Shown here: positions 23,411 to 33,541 of the stretch, one piece after another
How the letters are laid out: each line of letters opens with the position of its first letter
How positions within the stretch are numbered: position 1 is the first letter of the stretch
DNA from: Kitagawia praeruptora
Taxonomy: Eukaryota > Streptophyta > Magnoliopsida > Apiales > Apiaceae
DNA length: 64,000 bases
Direction of reading: 5' to 3'
NCBI GenBank assembly: GCA_037693485.1
Contig: CM075347.1
Location: 137,238,501 to 137,302,500 of the forward strand
Made by a program: the position numbers and the translations under genes
Notes under the pieces: generated by a model
The model's input: the letters and a program-made list of their open reading frames with translations, nothing else
Told to the model about the DNA's origin: nothing
Database searches by the model: none

Positions 23411-24985
23411 ATGCAGTACCAATCTCCTTCTTCTGCTTTCGATAATTATTATCAAAACCCGATTTTAAATATGACGAATTCATTCTATTTGAAAACTAGA
23501 CTCCAACAACAAACACAAGGCTCAACTACAGATGTTGTAGAAGTTTATCAATTTATTTCTTCTGCTTCCATGCTAGACTCTGGCAACTTCGTGCTCTACG
23601 GTACTAACCAAAAGAAGATATGGCAAAGTTTTGATCACCCAACGGACACCATCTTACCTGGTCAGATTCTTTCAGAAGGCCAAGAATTATTTTCTATTAG
23701 GTCAGAATCTGATTACTCCACAGGATTATTCAGACTCAAAATGCAGAGTAATTCAAATCTTGTGCAGTATCCGGTGGGTACTACTGATGAGCGCAAGCAT
23801 GCGTACTGGGCAACTAGCACTTCTGGATTTAGTGGGCAAAATGTGACACTAAATCTTGATCCTGATGGGCACCTTTACTTGCTTTATAATTCAGTCATTA
23901 TTTTAAAAAGTCTAACTGATGGATTTGGCAGGAAACAGAGAGTTTACCTGAAAATTGATCCAGATGGTATCCTTCCATTGTATACACTGTATTTGGATAA
24001 GAAAGGAAACAGCACATCCATTGTATGGCTGCACTCTAAATGATAATGAACCTAAATGTGAATGTCCATCCCGATTTCATTATGTTAGTCCTGGCAACTG
24101 GACTGCTGGCTGTGAGAGGATTTATACTGCTATTAGTTGCAAGAACAAGGAGTAGAAGAACAAATATATCATGAGAGAATTGAAAAATACTTCTTGGCAA
24201 TATGACCCTTATTCTGTTCTCAGGGTGAAACTTAAAGACGAATGCGCAACAGCTTGTCTGCTAGTTTCAGTAGAGGAGAGTGCATGAAACAAAGGTTTCC
24301 ATTGAGATATGGAAGAACATCATTGTTTGCTTCTACCATTACCTATATCAAGTGGAATTCGCCAATGCCTCAAAAAGAATGTGACAATAATGTATGCACG
24401 CATATTTGTAGCAGTAGGTGCTGGGAACTACACTCGCTCTTGCCCCAAGGGTTACCATGGAGATGGCAAAAGAAATGGTCAAGGTTGCATTTTGGATAAA
24501 CGTCATCAATAATCATTCCAGTTTTAAGTGCTTGTAACGAATTTAATATTATTTATAGATTCATAATATATACTAGTAATTTAGCATGTAACAGCTTAAA
24601 AATGTGACCGCAGCCCAAAATTATGCTTGATGAGATATATTTTGTTTGTAGGAATCGGATCTAGCTTAGTTCTGATGTTTGTTCTAGCGGTGTCATACTA
24701 CAGAGTGCGACATCGGCAAAGGCAACACCGACAGAAACAGAGCATGAAGTTGATGAAAGAAATTTTTTTTAAGCAAAATGGCGGTATAATGCTACAACTA
24801 CTACTATACAGAACAGAGAGCACTGGTGAAAAAGCCAAGATATATACAGAGGAAGAGCCAAAGAAGGCTACAAATAACTACGATGAGGATAATGTCATTG
24901 GTCAAGGAGGATTTGGTACAGTTTATAAAGGATTGCTAGATGATACACTTGTGGCCATCAAAAGGTCCAAAATATTATTAAATCT
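23411..24985 (+). pseudogene. Chimeric pseudogene: S-domain lectin kinase plus WAK
   Basis: 23411-24043 encodes the B-lectin/S-domain ectodomain of a lectin receptor kinase (SASMLDSGNFVLYG, IWQSFDHPTDTILPGQIL), lacking its N-terminus and signal peptide. After a frameshift near 24025 come CECPSRFHYVSPGNWTAGCER, then a PAN-like piece (SWQYDPYSVLRVKL) and RFPLRYGR near 24300. From about 24340 the sequence is instead WAK-like: an EGF module (GNYTRSCPKGYHGDGKRNGQGC), an intron, then TM and juxtamembrane (FFKQNGG) and the kinase start (IGQGGFGTVYKG, VAIKRSK) at 24651-24968. The kinase breaks off and a MITE follows. Several frames are needed, so it is dead. Confidence 0.85.
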
Positions 24986-25054
24986 AAAAATTTCACCTGT
25001 GAAGCTGCTAGGATTGTCGCCAGTTAAAAAATTACATTTCCTGCTTAAGAATAA

Positions 25055-25234
25055 GAAAAATGCTAGAGGTACCAAATTGGGGTACCAAAAATTATTACCA
25101 AATGACATGACATTGATTTGATTGGCTATAATTATAATGGGCCCGCCAGGACCAACCAATTAAAACATTTCAAAATGATAAATAGTTAGTGACATGTCAT
25201 TTTGTAACAAAATTTGGTACCTCTAACACTACTC
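25055..25234. mobile_element. MULE-type MITE, 180 bp
   Basis: Terminal inverted repeats match over about 24 bp (core tagaggtaccaaatt and its complement). A perfect 9-bp target duplication taagaataa flanks it (25046-25054, 25235-25243). Nine bases fits the Mutator superfamily. It truncates the WAK kinase remnant. Confidence 0.85.
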
Positions 25235-25415
25235 TAAGAATAATAACTGATATGGTAATCCATGCCTTCTAAACGTCAAAATGTTGCTATTAAAATAAGC
25301 AAGTAAAAACTTGAAATCATTATATAGAACTTTGTAATCTTTTTTATTAAAAAAAATATACAACTTTTTGTATATATGTAACAAATGAATTGAATCAGAC
25401 ATGACTAAGATAAAA

Positions 25416-26303
25416 GGGTCAAGGAGCGAAAAAAAACCTGTGATATAAGTGTGTGAGCAAATAAGTCCCTAAGATTTAAAAAGGTTCAATTAACCCCTTG
25501 TAATTTAAATTAAAGGTTCGATAAGACCCCTATGATTAATTTTCTTTTAACTCTGGTTAGAAAATATATTTAAAATGAAATACTTAAAACTTAATATTAC
25601 ATTAAATGTTTTATAAAAAATTAATATTGTAAATATTATGATTTCACATATTATTAATTTAGAAACTTGTAATGAAACACCTATTATCTTTCTTGATAAT
25701 ATTAATTTAGAACATGATAATTTCAATTTTTATAATTTAAAATGAAATATCAAGTTTTCGCTCACTTTAAATTATTTTTAAATTATAAAAATTGAAATGT
25801 GATTATCATTTTCTAGATTAATAATATTAAGAGTATAATACATGTTCTGTTGCTCACAAAAGTAGACTTTAAATTTTTGTTGGATTAAAATAAATTAAAA
25901 TTTGTAACCAAATAAATTAGAAGTTTAATACCAAAATTGAATAAAAAATATTTATAAGTTAATAATTAAAATATAATATGAATAACTAATAAAATCTACA
26001 TAAATAATTCCTTACATTACACAAGTTATAAGATAGCCATTTTAATATCAACAATAAAAAAATTAATAATATGTGAAATCATGATATTTACAATATTAAT
26101 TATTTTATAAAACATTTATTGTAATATTAAGCTTTAGGTATTTCAATTTTAAATATACTTTCTAACCATAGTTAAGAAAATTAATTATAGGGGTCTTGTC
26201 GAATCTTTAATTTAAATTACAGTGGTTATTTGAACCTTTTTAAATCTTAGGGAATTATTTGCTCCTACACCTGTATCACAAGGGGATTTTCGCTCTTTAA
26301 CCC
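25416..26303. mobile_element. MULE-like element with ~245-bp inverted repeats, 888 bp
   Basis: The termini gggtcaaggagcgaaa and tttcgctctttaaccc open long inverted repeats (about 25416-25660 and 26055-26303). The perfect 9-bp duplication aagataaaa flanks it (25407-25415, 26304-26312). The interior is AT-rich with no transposase, so the element is non-autonomous. Confidence 0.88.
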
Positions 26304-26441
26304 AAGATAAAAAGTTGAAAGAGATTAAAATTATAGTGTACTAAAATCAGGCTTGCTTGAAAGCTAAGACGAAGGCATACACTGATACACTAGATCAAGC
26401 TCAATAATAATTGAACTAAATTAGAGATTTGTCAACTCGAT

Positions 26442-27053
26442 CATTTCTAAGAGCCACTAATAGCTCTTAACTTATATTTTAATAATAAAGTATTCATATT
26501 CACCAATTCTTGCACTTATAGTGGGGTTGATTTATGAATAAATTATAAGTAAAGAGTTAATATAAGAACATCTCCAACGGAGCTCGCTAAAAATGGTTGG
26601 CTAAAATAATATTTGTTGTAAGATATTTGCTGAACCTGTAAGGTTTAGTACTCCAACAGTGTTGGATATAATAGTTGACTATAATTTAAAAATAGTATTT
26701 TATTATTATTTCAAGTTATTATAAATAGAATGTATTCTTTTAATATGGTAATAGATGACGTGTAATTTTGCTACAGGTCTTTATGGTTCGACAAATATAG
26801 TCAATATCACGGGGTTGGCTAAAATTATACACAAGGGGTTTGTACCGTTGGAGTGCAATTTTTTTTTTACACAATCTCTATAATTTTTATTTAAGGTATT
26901 CCACCTAGACGTTTAGCTAAGGATTTTTCCCCATTGGAGATGTTCTAAAGAGTACTGTTGGAGTTTGACACATAAACCAATGTAATAACTTGCTAAGAGC
27001 TATTTATTTATATTATTTTTAAGAGTGAATGTAAGAGTCACTAGGAGATGCTC
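26442..27053. mobile_element. Left-truncated Tourist-like MITE, interrupted
   Basis: Right terminus ggagatgctc ends at 27053 followed by TTA. Its body matches the complete element that follows (tctaagagccacta.tagctctt; ttggagtttgacacataaacc). The left terminus is missing. It is split by the MITE at 26566-26945. Confidence 0.75.
26566..26945. mobile_element. Tourist-like MITE nested in another
   Basis: Termini gaacatctccaa and ttggagatgttc, with TAA target duplications (26563-26565, 26946-26948). Same family as 6572-6966 (ttggctaaa). It lies inside the element at 26442-27053, so it is the younger insertion. Confidence 0.85.
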
Positions 27054-27056
27054 TTA

Positions 27057-27427
27057 GAGCATCTCCAAGAGGCTCTCTACTCAAGCTCTTAACTCAAAAA
27101 ATGAGGAGAGAGAATGAAAATGTTGCTCCAAGAGACTCTTAGTGGCTCTTAAAAACACTAAGAGCCTCTTCTCTCTCCTCATTTCTAAGAGCCACTAGTA
27201 GCTCTTAACTTGTATTTTAATAATAAAATATACATGCCCACCAATTCTTGCACAACTTTTGGTTATAGTGGGATTAATTATGAATAAATTATAAATAAAA
27301 AACTAATATAAAGAGGATTGTTGGAGTTTGACACATAAACCAATGTAATAACTTACTAATAACTTACTAAGAGCAATTTATTTATATTATTTTGAAGAGT
27401 GAATTTAGGAGTCTCTTGGAGATGCTC
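27057..27427. mobile_element. Complete Tourist-like MITE
   Basis: Termini gagcatctccaa and ttggagatgctc, with TTA on both sides (27054-27056, 27428-27430). It shares its left TTA with the right end of the preceding MITE. The internal part has short palindromic tracts around aagagccacta. Confidence 0.85.
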
Positions 27428-27430
27428 TTA

Positions 27431-29157
27431 TACACTACTAATCTACGCAAAGTGCATTAATTAGCCACTTAAATCTAAAAAAGAAAATCACCTTTGGATT
27501 AGCGAACTCAAGAAGATGTTGGAAAATATCAGCTTCTGCAACAGAGATTGGCTGGGGTATTTGATTGCTGCAACAATGAATTGTCGAGCAATTGATTAAA
27601 TTTATCTAATTTCAAAATTTGAGTCTAGATAAACCAAACCAAACCAAACATACCCAGTATATCTCGCTCAGAGCAGGGTCTGGGGGGTGAGATGTACGCA
27701 GACCATGCCCCTGCTTTTGAGTCTAGATGTTACCTCTAAATTAGCATAGTAGGATGGTGCTGTTGGGTAGTACAATATTTATTGTAGTAGAAGATCTTGT
27801 TAGGCTTTGACATCTTAGGATTTTAGATGGATTGGTTACGTGATATAAGAGCTCGGTTAGGCAGGTCTAATAATCATAAATTTTATTTATCATTAGTGGT
27901 TGCGGTCGATATTATCCGTATCCGAATCCGAATATTCGAATATCTTCGAAAATCCAAATATCCGAATCATTTAAAAAAAATTAAAAAATAACATTTTTTT
28001 TCCCATTTAAACATAGTAAAATAGAATAAACAAATTTTTTTAAACTACATACATCATGCAACAATCAAAATAAACAAAATAAACCCCAACCATCGTAACT
28101 ATTATTTCTTGTGGTCCATCTAAACCATCATAACTATTTCACACATTGCATGATGCATATTTTTCATTCGATATGCAGTTTTTATGTATATATATTTTTT
28201 AAAATCTCAAATTTATGAATGTGATAATTTATTTTTACATATATTGACAATACATATGTAAATAAAGTAGGATTTTATTTTAAAACCTAAAGAAGGAGTT
28301 TTATAGGTGAATCATAATTCAATTTGGTTTCAAAAAAAACTTAAATTCAATTTAAGCGCGATTAAATTGTTCAAGTGACTAGAATTTATCTCTTAACATA
28401 CCAAATACTCTGAATTCGATTTTCGCTCAATCAAAAATTTATTTAGAACAGATATTCATTATAAAACATATAATATTACTTATTCAAAAAAGACTTAAGT
28501 TCAATTTGAGCATAATAAAATTGGCCAGAACAATTTAATTCAAATTAGAGTCCTACTTTATTTAATTAAAACGACATAGAAAACAAAACGAGATATTTTA
28601 ATAGAAAAAGCGTAACGAACGATAAAAAGCCAATATACCATTCCTTGTTTCGCATGTCTTCCCATTTCATGGCCACCTTTTCGCACAAAACATTTCAGCA
28701 CGTGATCTACACACTCATTCCACCGCGCGTCTCCTTTCATCATCCATCCTCAACCACCCACGTCATCACAAAACAAAATTTAAAATACTAGTACATTCAA
28801 ATTTCCTAACTTAGATTTATTACGAATTTATAACAAAGAATTCGATCCGATCCAATCCGAAATTAACGGGTATGAATTCTTCAAAAAAATATCCGATCCG
28901 ATAAGGATCCGATCCGATAAGGATTAAGGAGCGGGTATGGATTTAGCATGATCCGATCCGTTAACAATCCGATCCGAATATATTTATATATTAAATATTT
29001 TTTATATTATATATATATTATATATAATATATTTATATATAATTTATAATATAAAAAAATATATCTACATATCTATTCTATATTATATATATATAATATG
29101 TTATATTTATTATTTATATGTATTATATAATATGTAATATACTATATTTATTATTTA

Positions 29158-29188
<31 letters not shown>

Positions 29189-29254
29189 CATATATAATAT
29201 AAAATTTATAAAAAAAAATAAATAGACTTTTCGATTAACATCTAAAAATTTGAA
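27431..29254. other. Intergenic, no gene; TA-rich and tccgatccg-rich segments
   Basis: At 27900-27970 and 28850-28985 are clustered atccgatccg-like repeats, a composition typical of hAT-type element ends; a matching cluster at 30040-30210 could be the other end. About 28975-29210 is a TA-dinucleotide-rich microsatellite. The minus frame at 28558-28743 has no support. A short phrase gggtctggggggtgagatgtacgcagac (27676-27703) resembles a dispersed plant repeat. Confidence 0.45.
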
Positions 29255-29940
29255 TACAAGTCAAAGTACTAATTAAAATACTAGTTGACCGTTAAATTAC
29301 CAAATCAAATGAATTTATTTTTTTCTAAAATTTTGGCAATAACGTTAAAAATGATGGATCTTGACATCCGTATGGTTGGATCGTCGAAAAATATTTTGAA
29401 AATAATCGAAACACGAATCAGGACGAAACCATGTTTAGGGGTACTAGTTAAAGTACTAGTTGACCGTTAAATTACTAAATCAAATGAATTAATTTTTTTC
29501 TAAAATATTGGCAATAACATTAAAAATGATAGATGTCGATATCCGTACGGTTGGATCGTCGAGAAATATTTTGAAAAAAATCGAAACACGAATCAAGGAC
29601 GAAACCATGTTTAGGGGTACTAATCAAAATACTAGTTGACCTTTAAATTACTAAATCAAATGAATTTATTTTTTTCTAAAATATTGGCAATAACATTAAA
29701 AATGATAGATGTTGACATCCGTACGGTTGGATCGTCGAGAAATATTTAAAAAAAAAATGAAACACGAATCAAGGACGAAACCATGTTAGGGATACTAGTC
29801 AAACTACTAGTTGATCGTTAAATTACCAAATCAAATGAATTTATTTTTTTCTAAAATTTTGGCAATAACATTAAAAATGATGGATTTTGACATTGGTATG
29901 GTTGGATCGTTGACAAATATTTTGAAAAATATCGACACCC
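29255..29940. repeat. Tandem array, four ~175-bp units
   Basis: Units recur at 175-176 bp (catccgta.ggttggatcgtcg at about 29365, 29540, 29716 and, diverged, 29892). Each carries accgttaaatta.caaatc and ggggtacta. The same unit family forms the array at 48186-49092. No coding function. It sits between tccgatccg-rich segments, possibly inside an unrecognised DNA transposon. Confidence 0.85.
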
Positions 29941-30371
29941 TTTAGGGTTGGGTTTAGGGTTTTAAATAGATAAAAAATTTCCAGTAAAAAATATTTTAAA
30001 ATGGATACTAAAAAATTTTTGTCAAAAAAATGTTTTTTTTAATTAAACGGGTCGGACCTCCGATCCGAAAACCCGAAACCCGAACAGATCGGGTATTGAT
30101 CGGACTAAAAAATATCTGCCCTGATCCGATCTGAATCCGAACCCGAAAAATCTTAATGAATTCGAATATGAATTTAGGATAATCCGATCAAATCCGACCC
30201 GTTGACAGTTGACAGGCCTAACCTCATCAACTTAAATAACTCGAACTCTATCTAATAGTTATTCACTAGATACTTCAAAATATATATTCGATAAATAATA
30301 TAATTCATTAATAACTTTCCAAATTTCGAAATCAATTATCCGAATTCAAGTGTATGTTTCTAATTTTTTTT

Positions 30372-30585
30372 GAGTAAATCTTGGCATACACACTAATTCA
30401 CTACACAAACTCACTATCACTAATTTAGGAATGAATTGTGGACCCAATCCCTTAATATTATTCACACTTTAATATTTTAATTATTTTTATAGAAAATATA
30501 TAAGGTAATTGTAGTGATAAATCATCCCTAAATTAATGGTAGTGAATTTGTGTAGTGAATTAGTGTGTATGCCAAGATTTATTCA
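30372..30585. mobile_element. MITE with ~55-bp terminal inverted repeats
   Basis: The left end gagtaaatcttggcatacac and the right end gtgtatgccaagatttattc are inverted copies extending about 55 bp with few mismatches. Flanking T-runs hide the target duplication. Non-coding. Confidence 0.75.
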
Positions 30586-31489
30586 TTTTTTTAAGGTAAA
30601 GTGTATGTTTATATAGAATCTTGATAACCCAAATTGTTTAAATAAATAATTATCTTTCACTTTCTTTTTAAAATAATTAAACTTATATATCTTATAAAAT
30701 GAGTATCTTTTCTAACAAATTTCGGGATGAAAATCAAACAAGAATTGGGACAAAATTATAAAAACTGTTGATAAATACATTATGTTTTGTGATTCCAAGA
30801 GTACATATTTAAGGCATGTATATTTTTTCTTTAGAAAAAAATGTATCCATATGACTTAATTTATAAAAGATCATGAATATATAAAATAATAAAATGAATT
30901 CCAGTACTCTCTTTACTCTTACTTGCTTTGTAGTAATAGCATCAATTTTTACTAAAAAACAAGTGAATGTTTATTTGATAAATCTTAAAAATAATAATTT
31001 AGAAAATTAGCTAACAAGACAGCACATCTTAAGGCTCGAGTTCCTTATATGTTCAATAATTACAACGTGTTTGAGAGCCCGTTGGCCCCATTATTATTTT
31101 TATTTATCTACTTAAATTGATTTCAAGGTGTTTGTCTAATCTTAAAATTTTTATCCTAAAATTAATTCTAGTTCAAAAAATTAAAGTACCTTGGAGGTAC
31201 TTTTTTTCTACTTATTTTCTTTTCATATTAATTTTTATATTTTTGGATCACCTTTTAACTCGTATTATATTCTTTGCATATATTTGTATTTATACTTTTA
31301 TATTATGTTTAAAAAATATAAATTTCTTTTATTTTAATTAATTTTTTAAAAATAAATTTACTTTAAGTAAAATTAGCCAAACACATATACCTAATTTAAA
31401 GTTAAACTTACCACTTTTCACTTAAAGTGAGTAAGTTGCACTTTAAATTATAAGTAACATTTTTTAAGTTAAGTCAAACGGGTCAGAGT
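30586..31489. other. Intergenic, AT-rich; possible hAT-type MITE
   Basis: From about 31073 (gagcccgttggcc) to 31486 (caaacgggtc) the ends look like a decayed inverted repeat of hAT type; no target duplication could be set. No gene supported; the frame at 31117-31341 is low-complexity. Confidence 0.35.
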
Positions 31490-31724
31490 CTTTTTTGCAA
31501 AGTTTGTTGGAGACGATCATGAATCTTTAAAGATTTAAATTCCCATACATGCCAAGTTTTAACATTTCGAGCATGCACACCATTCCATAAAATCACATCA
31601 CGAGAGTGTAGGTTAAAGCCTAGATAGGTGAAGCTATGCAACCAATTCAACAAGACAGGGTCTATGTGATAATGTCTATGATTTGGTCGTGGTAAACACC
31701 AAGAGCCCGTGCTGATAATGTTGT
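31490..31724 (-). mobile_element. LINE ORF2 C-terminal relic (left half)
   Basis: The minus strand continues from 44948-44806 across the Copia insertion. It encodes pieces such as WCLPRPNHR, ILWNGVHARNVKTWHVWEF and LKIHDRL, the pattern of the region after reverse transcriptase in plant L1-type LINEs. No full ORF remains. The duplicated gttgt (31720-31724, 44806-44810) marks the Copia insertion. Confidence 0.7.
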
Positions 31725-31955
31725 TGTTATAACGGAAGTAAGAAAGATTATATGCAGAACAGAAATAGTTTATATTGATCTTGAGGATAAACAGATTTCA
31801 GAGATTTTTTCAGATGCCTCAGATTATTTCAAATGCTTACATGCATTTCTTATTTATAGACACAATCTAAGGAGTTAGGTGTGGTAGGTGATGTTAGGTG
31901 TGGTAGGTGTGGTAGGTGGTGGTAGGTGAGACTAATTCAATCCACCATTTTAACA
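31725..31955 (-). repeat. 3' LTR of the outer Copia
   Basis: Homologous to 44613-44805. The difference in length comes from repeated gtggtaggtg units at about 31878-31930. Confidence 0.9.
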
Positions 31956-32052
31956 AATCTCCACCTTGACTTGAATCTTCTCACAAAAAACAGATAACAT
32001 ATGTACCACCTTGACTTGAATCCTCTCACAAAAACAGATAACAGATGTACCA

Positions 32053-33318
32053 TGTTAGGTCCGGAATAACGTAGAAGGGGGGTTGAATACGTTATTTAAA
32101 AATATTTCGATTTTTGATGTGGATATGAAATCAAAAATACTAAATCGAAATAACACAACTGTGTGGGAAATATCTTTAAATAGATAAAACCCGGAGGTTT
32201 GTTACACAATCTAATCCTATATATGGATCAGCTACAAAATCAAACACTCCTAAGGATAGTTTAGGCACGAGGACCTTCTACCCGACACTTCCTGAAAGCG
32301 GGCTAAGCCGGCTTTCCTACTAGATGGACTGTCTAGCAGCTTACACAGAGAAGATATTTAAGAGAGAGAGAAAGTTGTGTGTTGAGGTGTATTTTGAAAT
32401 TAAATACAACAGGCCTATTTATAGATTTTCTAGAAAATCACTATGCTGCATAGTACCTCATTTAATAACGTAAGGGGTGACGTTTTCAGTAGCAGCCTGT
32501 TGAATTTTTCATGAACAAATTTCAACATTCAAACTTTCAAAACTGCATTTTTCAATTCAAAGTTTTAAACTTTGATTTTTTAATTCATGTGGGCCCCACA
32601 TGTTTCTTACTTTATGAATAGTAGTTTTGGGTACTATTCATGAATAGTAATTTCGGTTACTATTCATATGAATAGTACTATTCATATGAATAGTGATTTC
32701 GGTTACTATTCATGTGAATAGTGATTTCGGTTACTATTCATATGAATAGTGATTTTGGATACTATTCATTTTCTCTCTTCTGTTTATTCTGCTATTTTAA
32801 TTTACCTCAGAAAATAATTCAAGTACCAGATTAATTTAATTATTTTGTTATAAATAATTAATTAATCTGTTACTTATTTAATTTTCAGAGTAAATTAACT
32901 TTTGACAATACCTTGAGATATTATGTCTGTCCTTGATCGTCAATAGGCTTTCGCAATTCTTTCTATGAATTAATGTGTTGATCCTTCCCGTATGTGTTGA
33001 CACTTGGTGCACTGGTCTGGTTCACAAGTGACTATCACTGATCTTGATCTTCACACCTTCGTTACATTCCAATTTATTAGCCTGCAGCAATATCTTCAAA
33101 TATATGAAATCTTTTGGCCCTTCAACTGAATTATCTGTACATCTTATTCTGTCACTGAGGCTTGATCATGTTAATGAACTTCTTTCAGCGACTTGATCCT
33201 TGTTGGTGCCTGTTCTTCAAATTTCACGATCCCTGTATAGAGTTAATATTATTTATCTTTTATCCTAGTTGAGTTATATATGTCCTCTATTACATATTAC
33301 ATTACATTATGCTTTACA
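32053..33318 (-). repeat. 3' LTR of the Sirevirus
   Basis: 1266 bp, running tgttaggtccgg...gctttaca on the plus strand. Contains a run of palindromic ctattcatatgaatag-type units at about 32618-32770. Confidence 0.95.
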
Positions 33319-33541
33319 ATCTCCCCCTATTTGATTGTTAGGGTTTGACAAGCAAATTCCTAGAGGATAACTCAACTGATAAAAAAAACAAAAATGAAAT
33401 ACAAAGATAAATAATATTAGAGTACATTCTGGATCATATATACATTTTTCAGATTTCCAAGTACAAGACAATTGTTCCTCTAGACTGAACATATCTTCAA
33501 GTTTGCCTTTGCTTTCTTTCCACATAGCACGAATATTCTAA

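Noticed and set aside
27640..27730. SINE near gggtctggggggtgagatg
   Set aside because: The phrase resembles a dispersed plant repeat, but no promoter boxes, tail or target duplication could be set.
28558..28743. Minus-strand 61-codon ORF
   Set aside because: No recognisable domain, AT-rich intergenic setting, no splice or homology support.
33307..33525. Small ORF with a hydrophobic stretch after the Sirevirus extra ORF, as its membrane part
   Set aside because: It is in a different frame from the 668-codon ORF and lies in the untranslated region before the purine tract.
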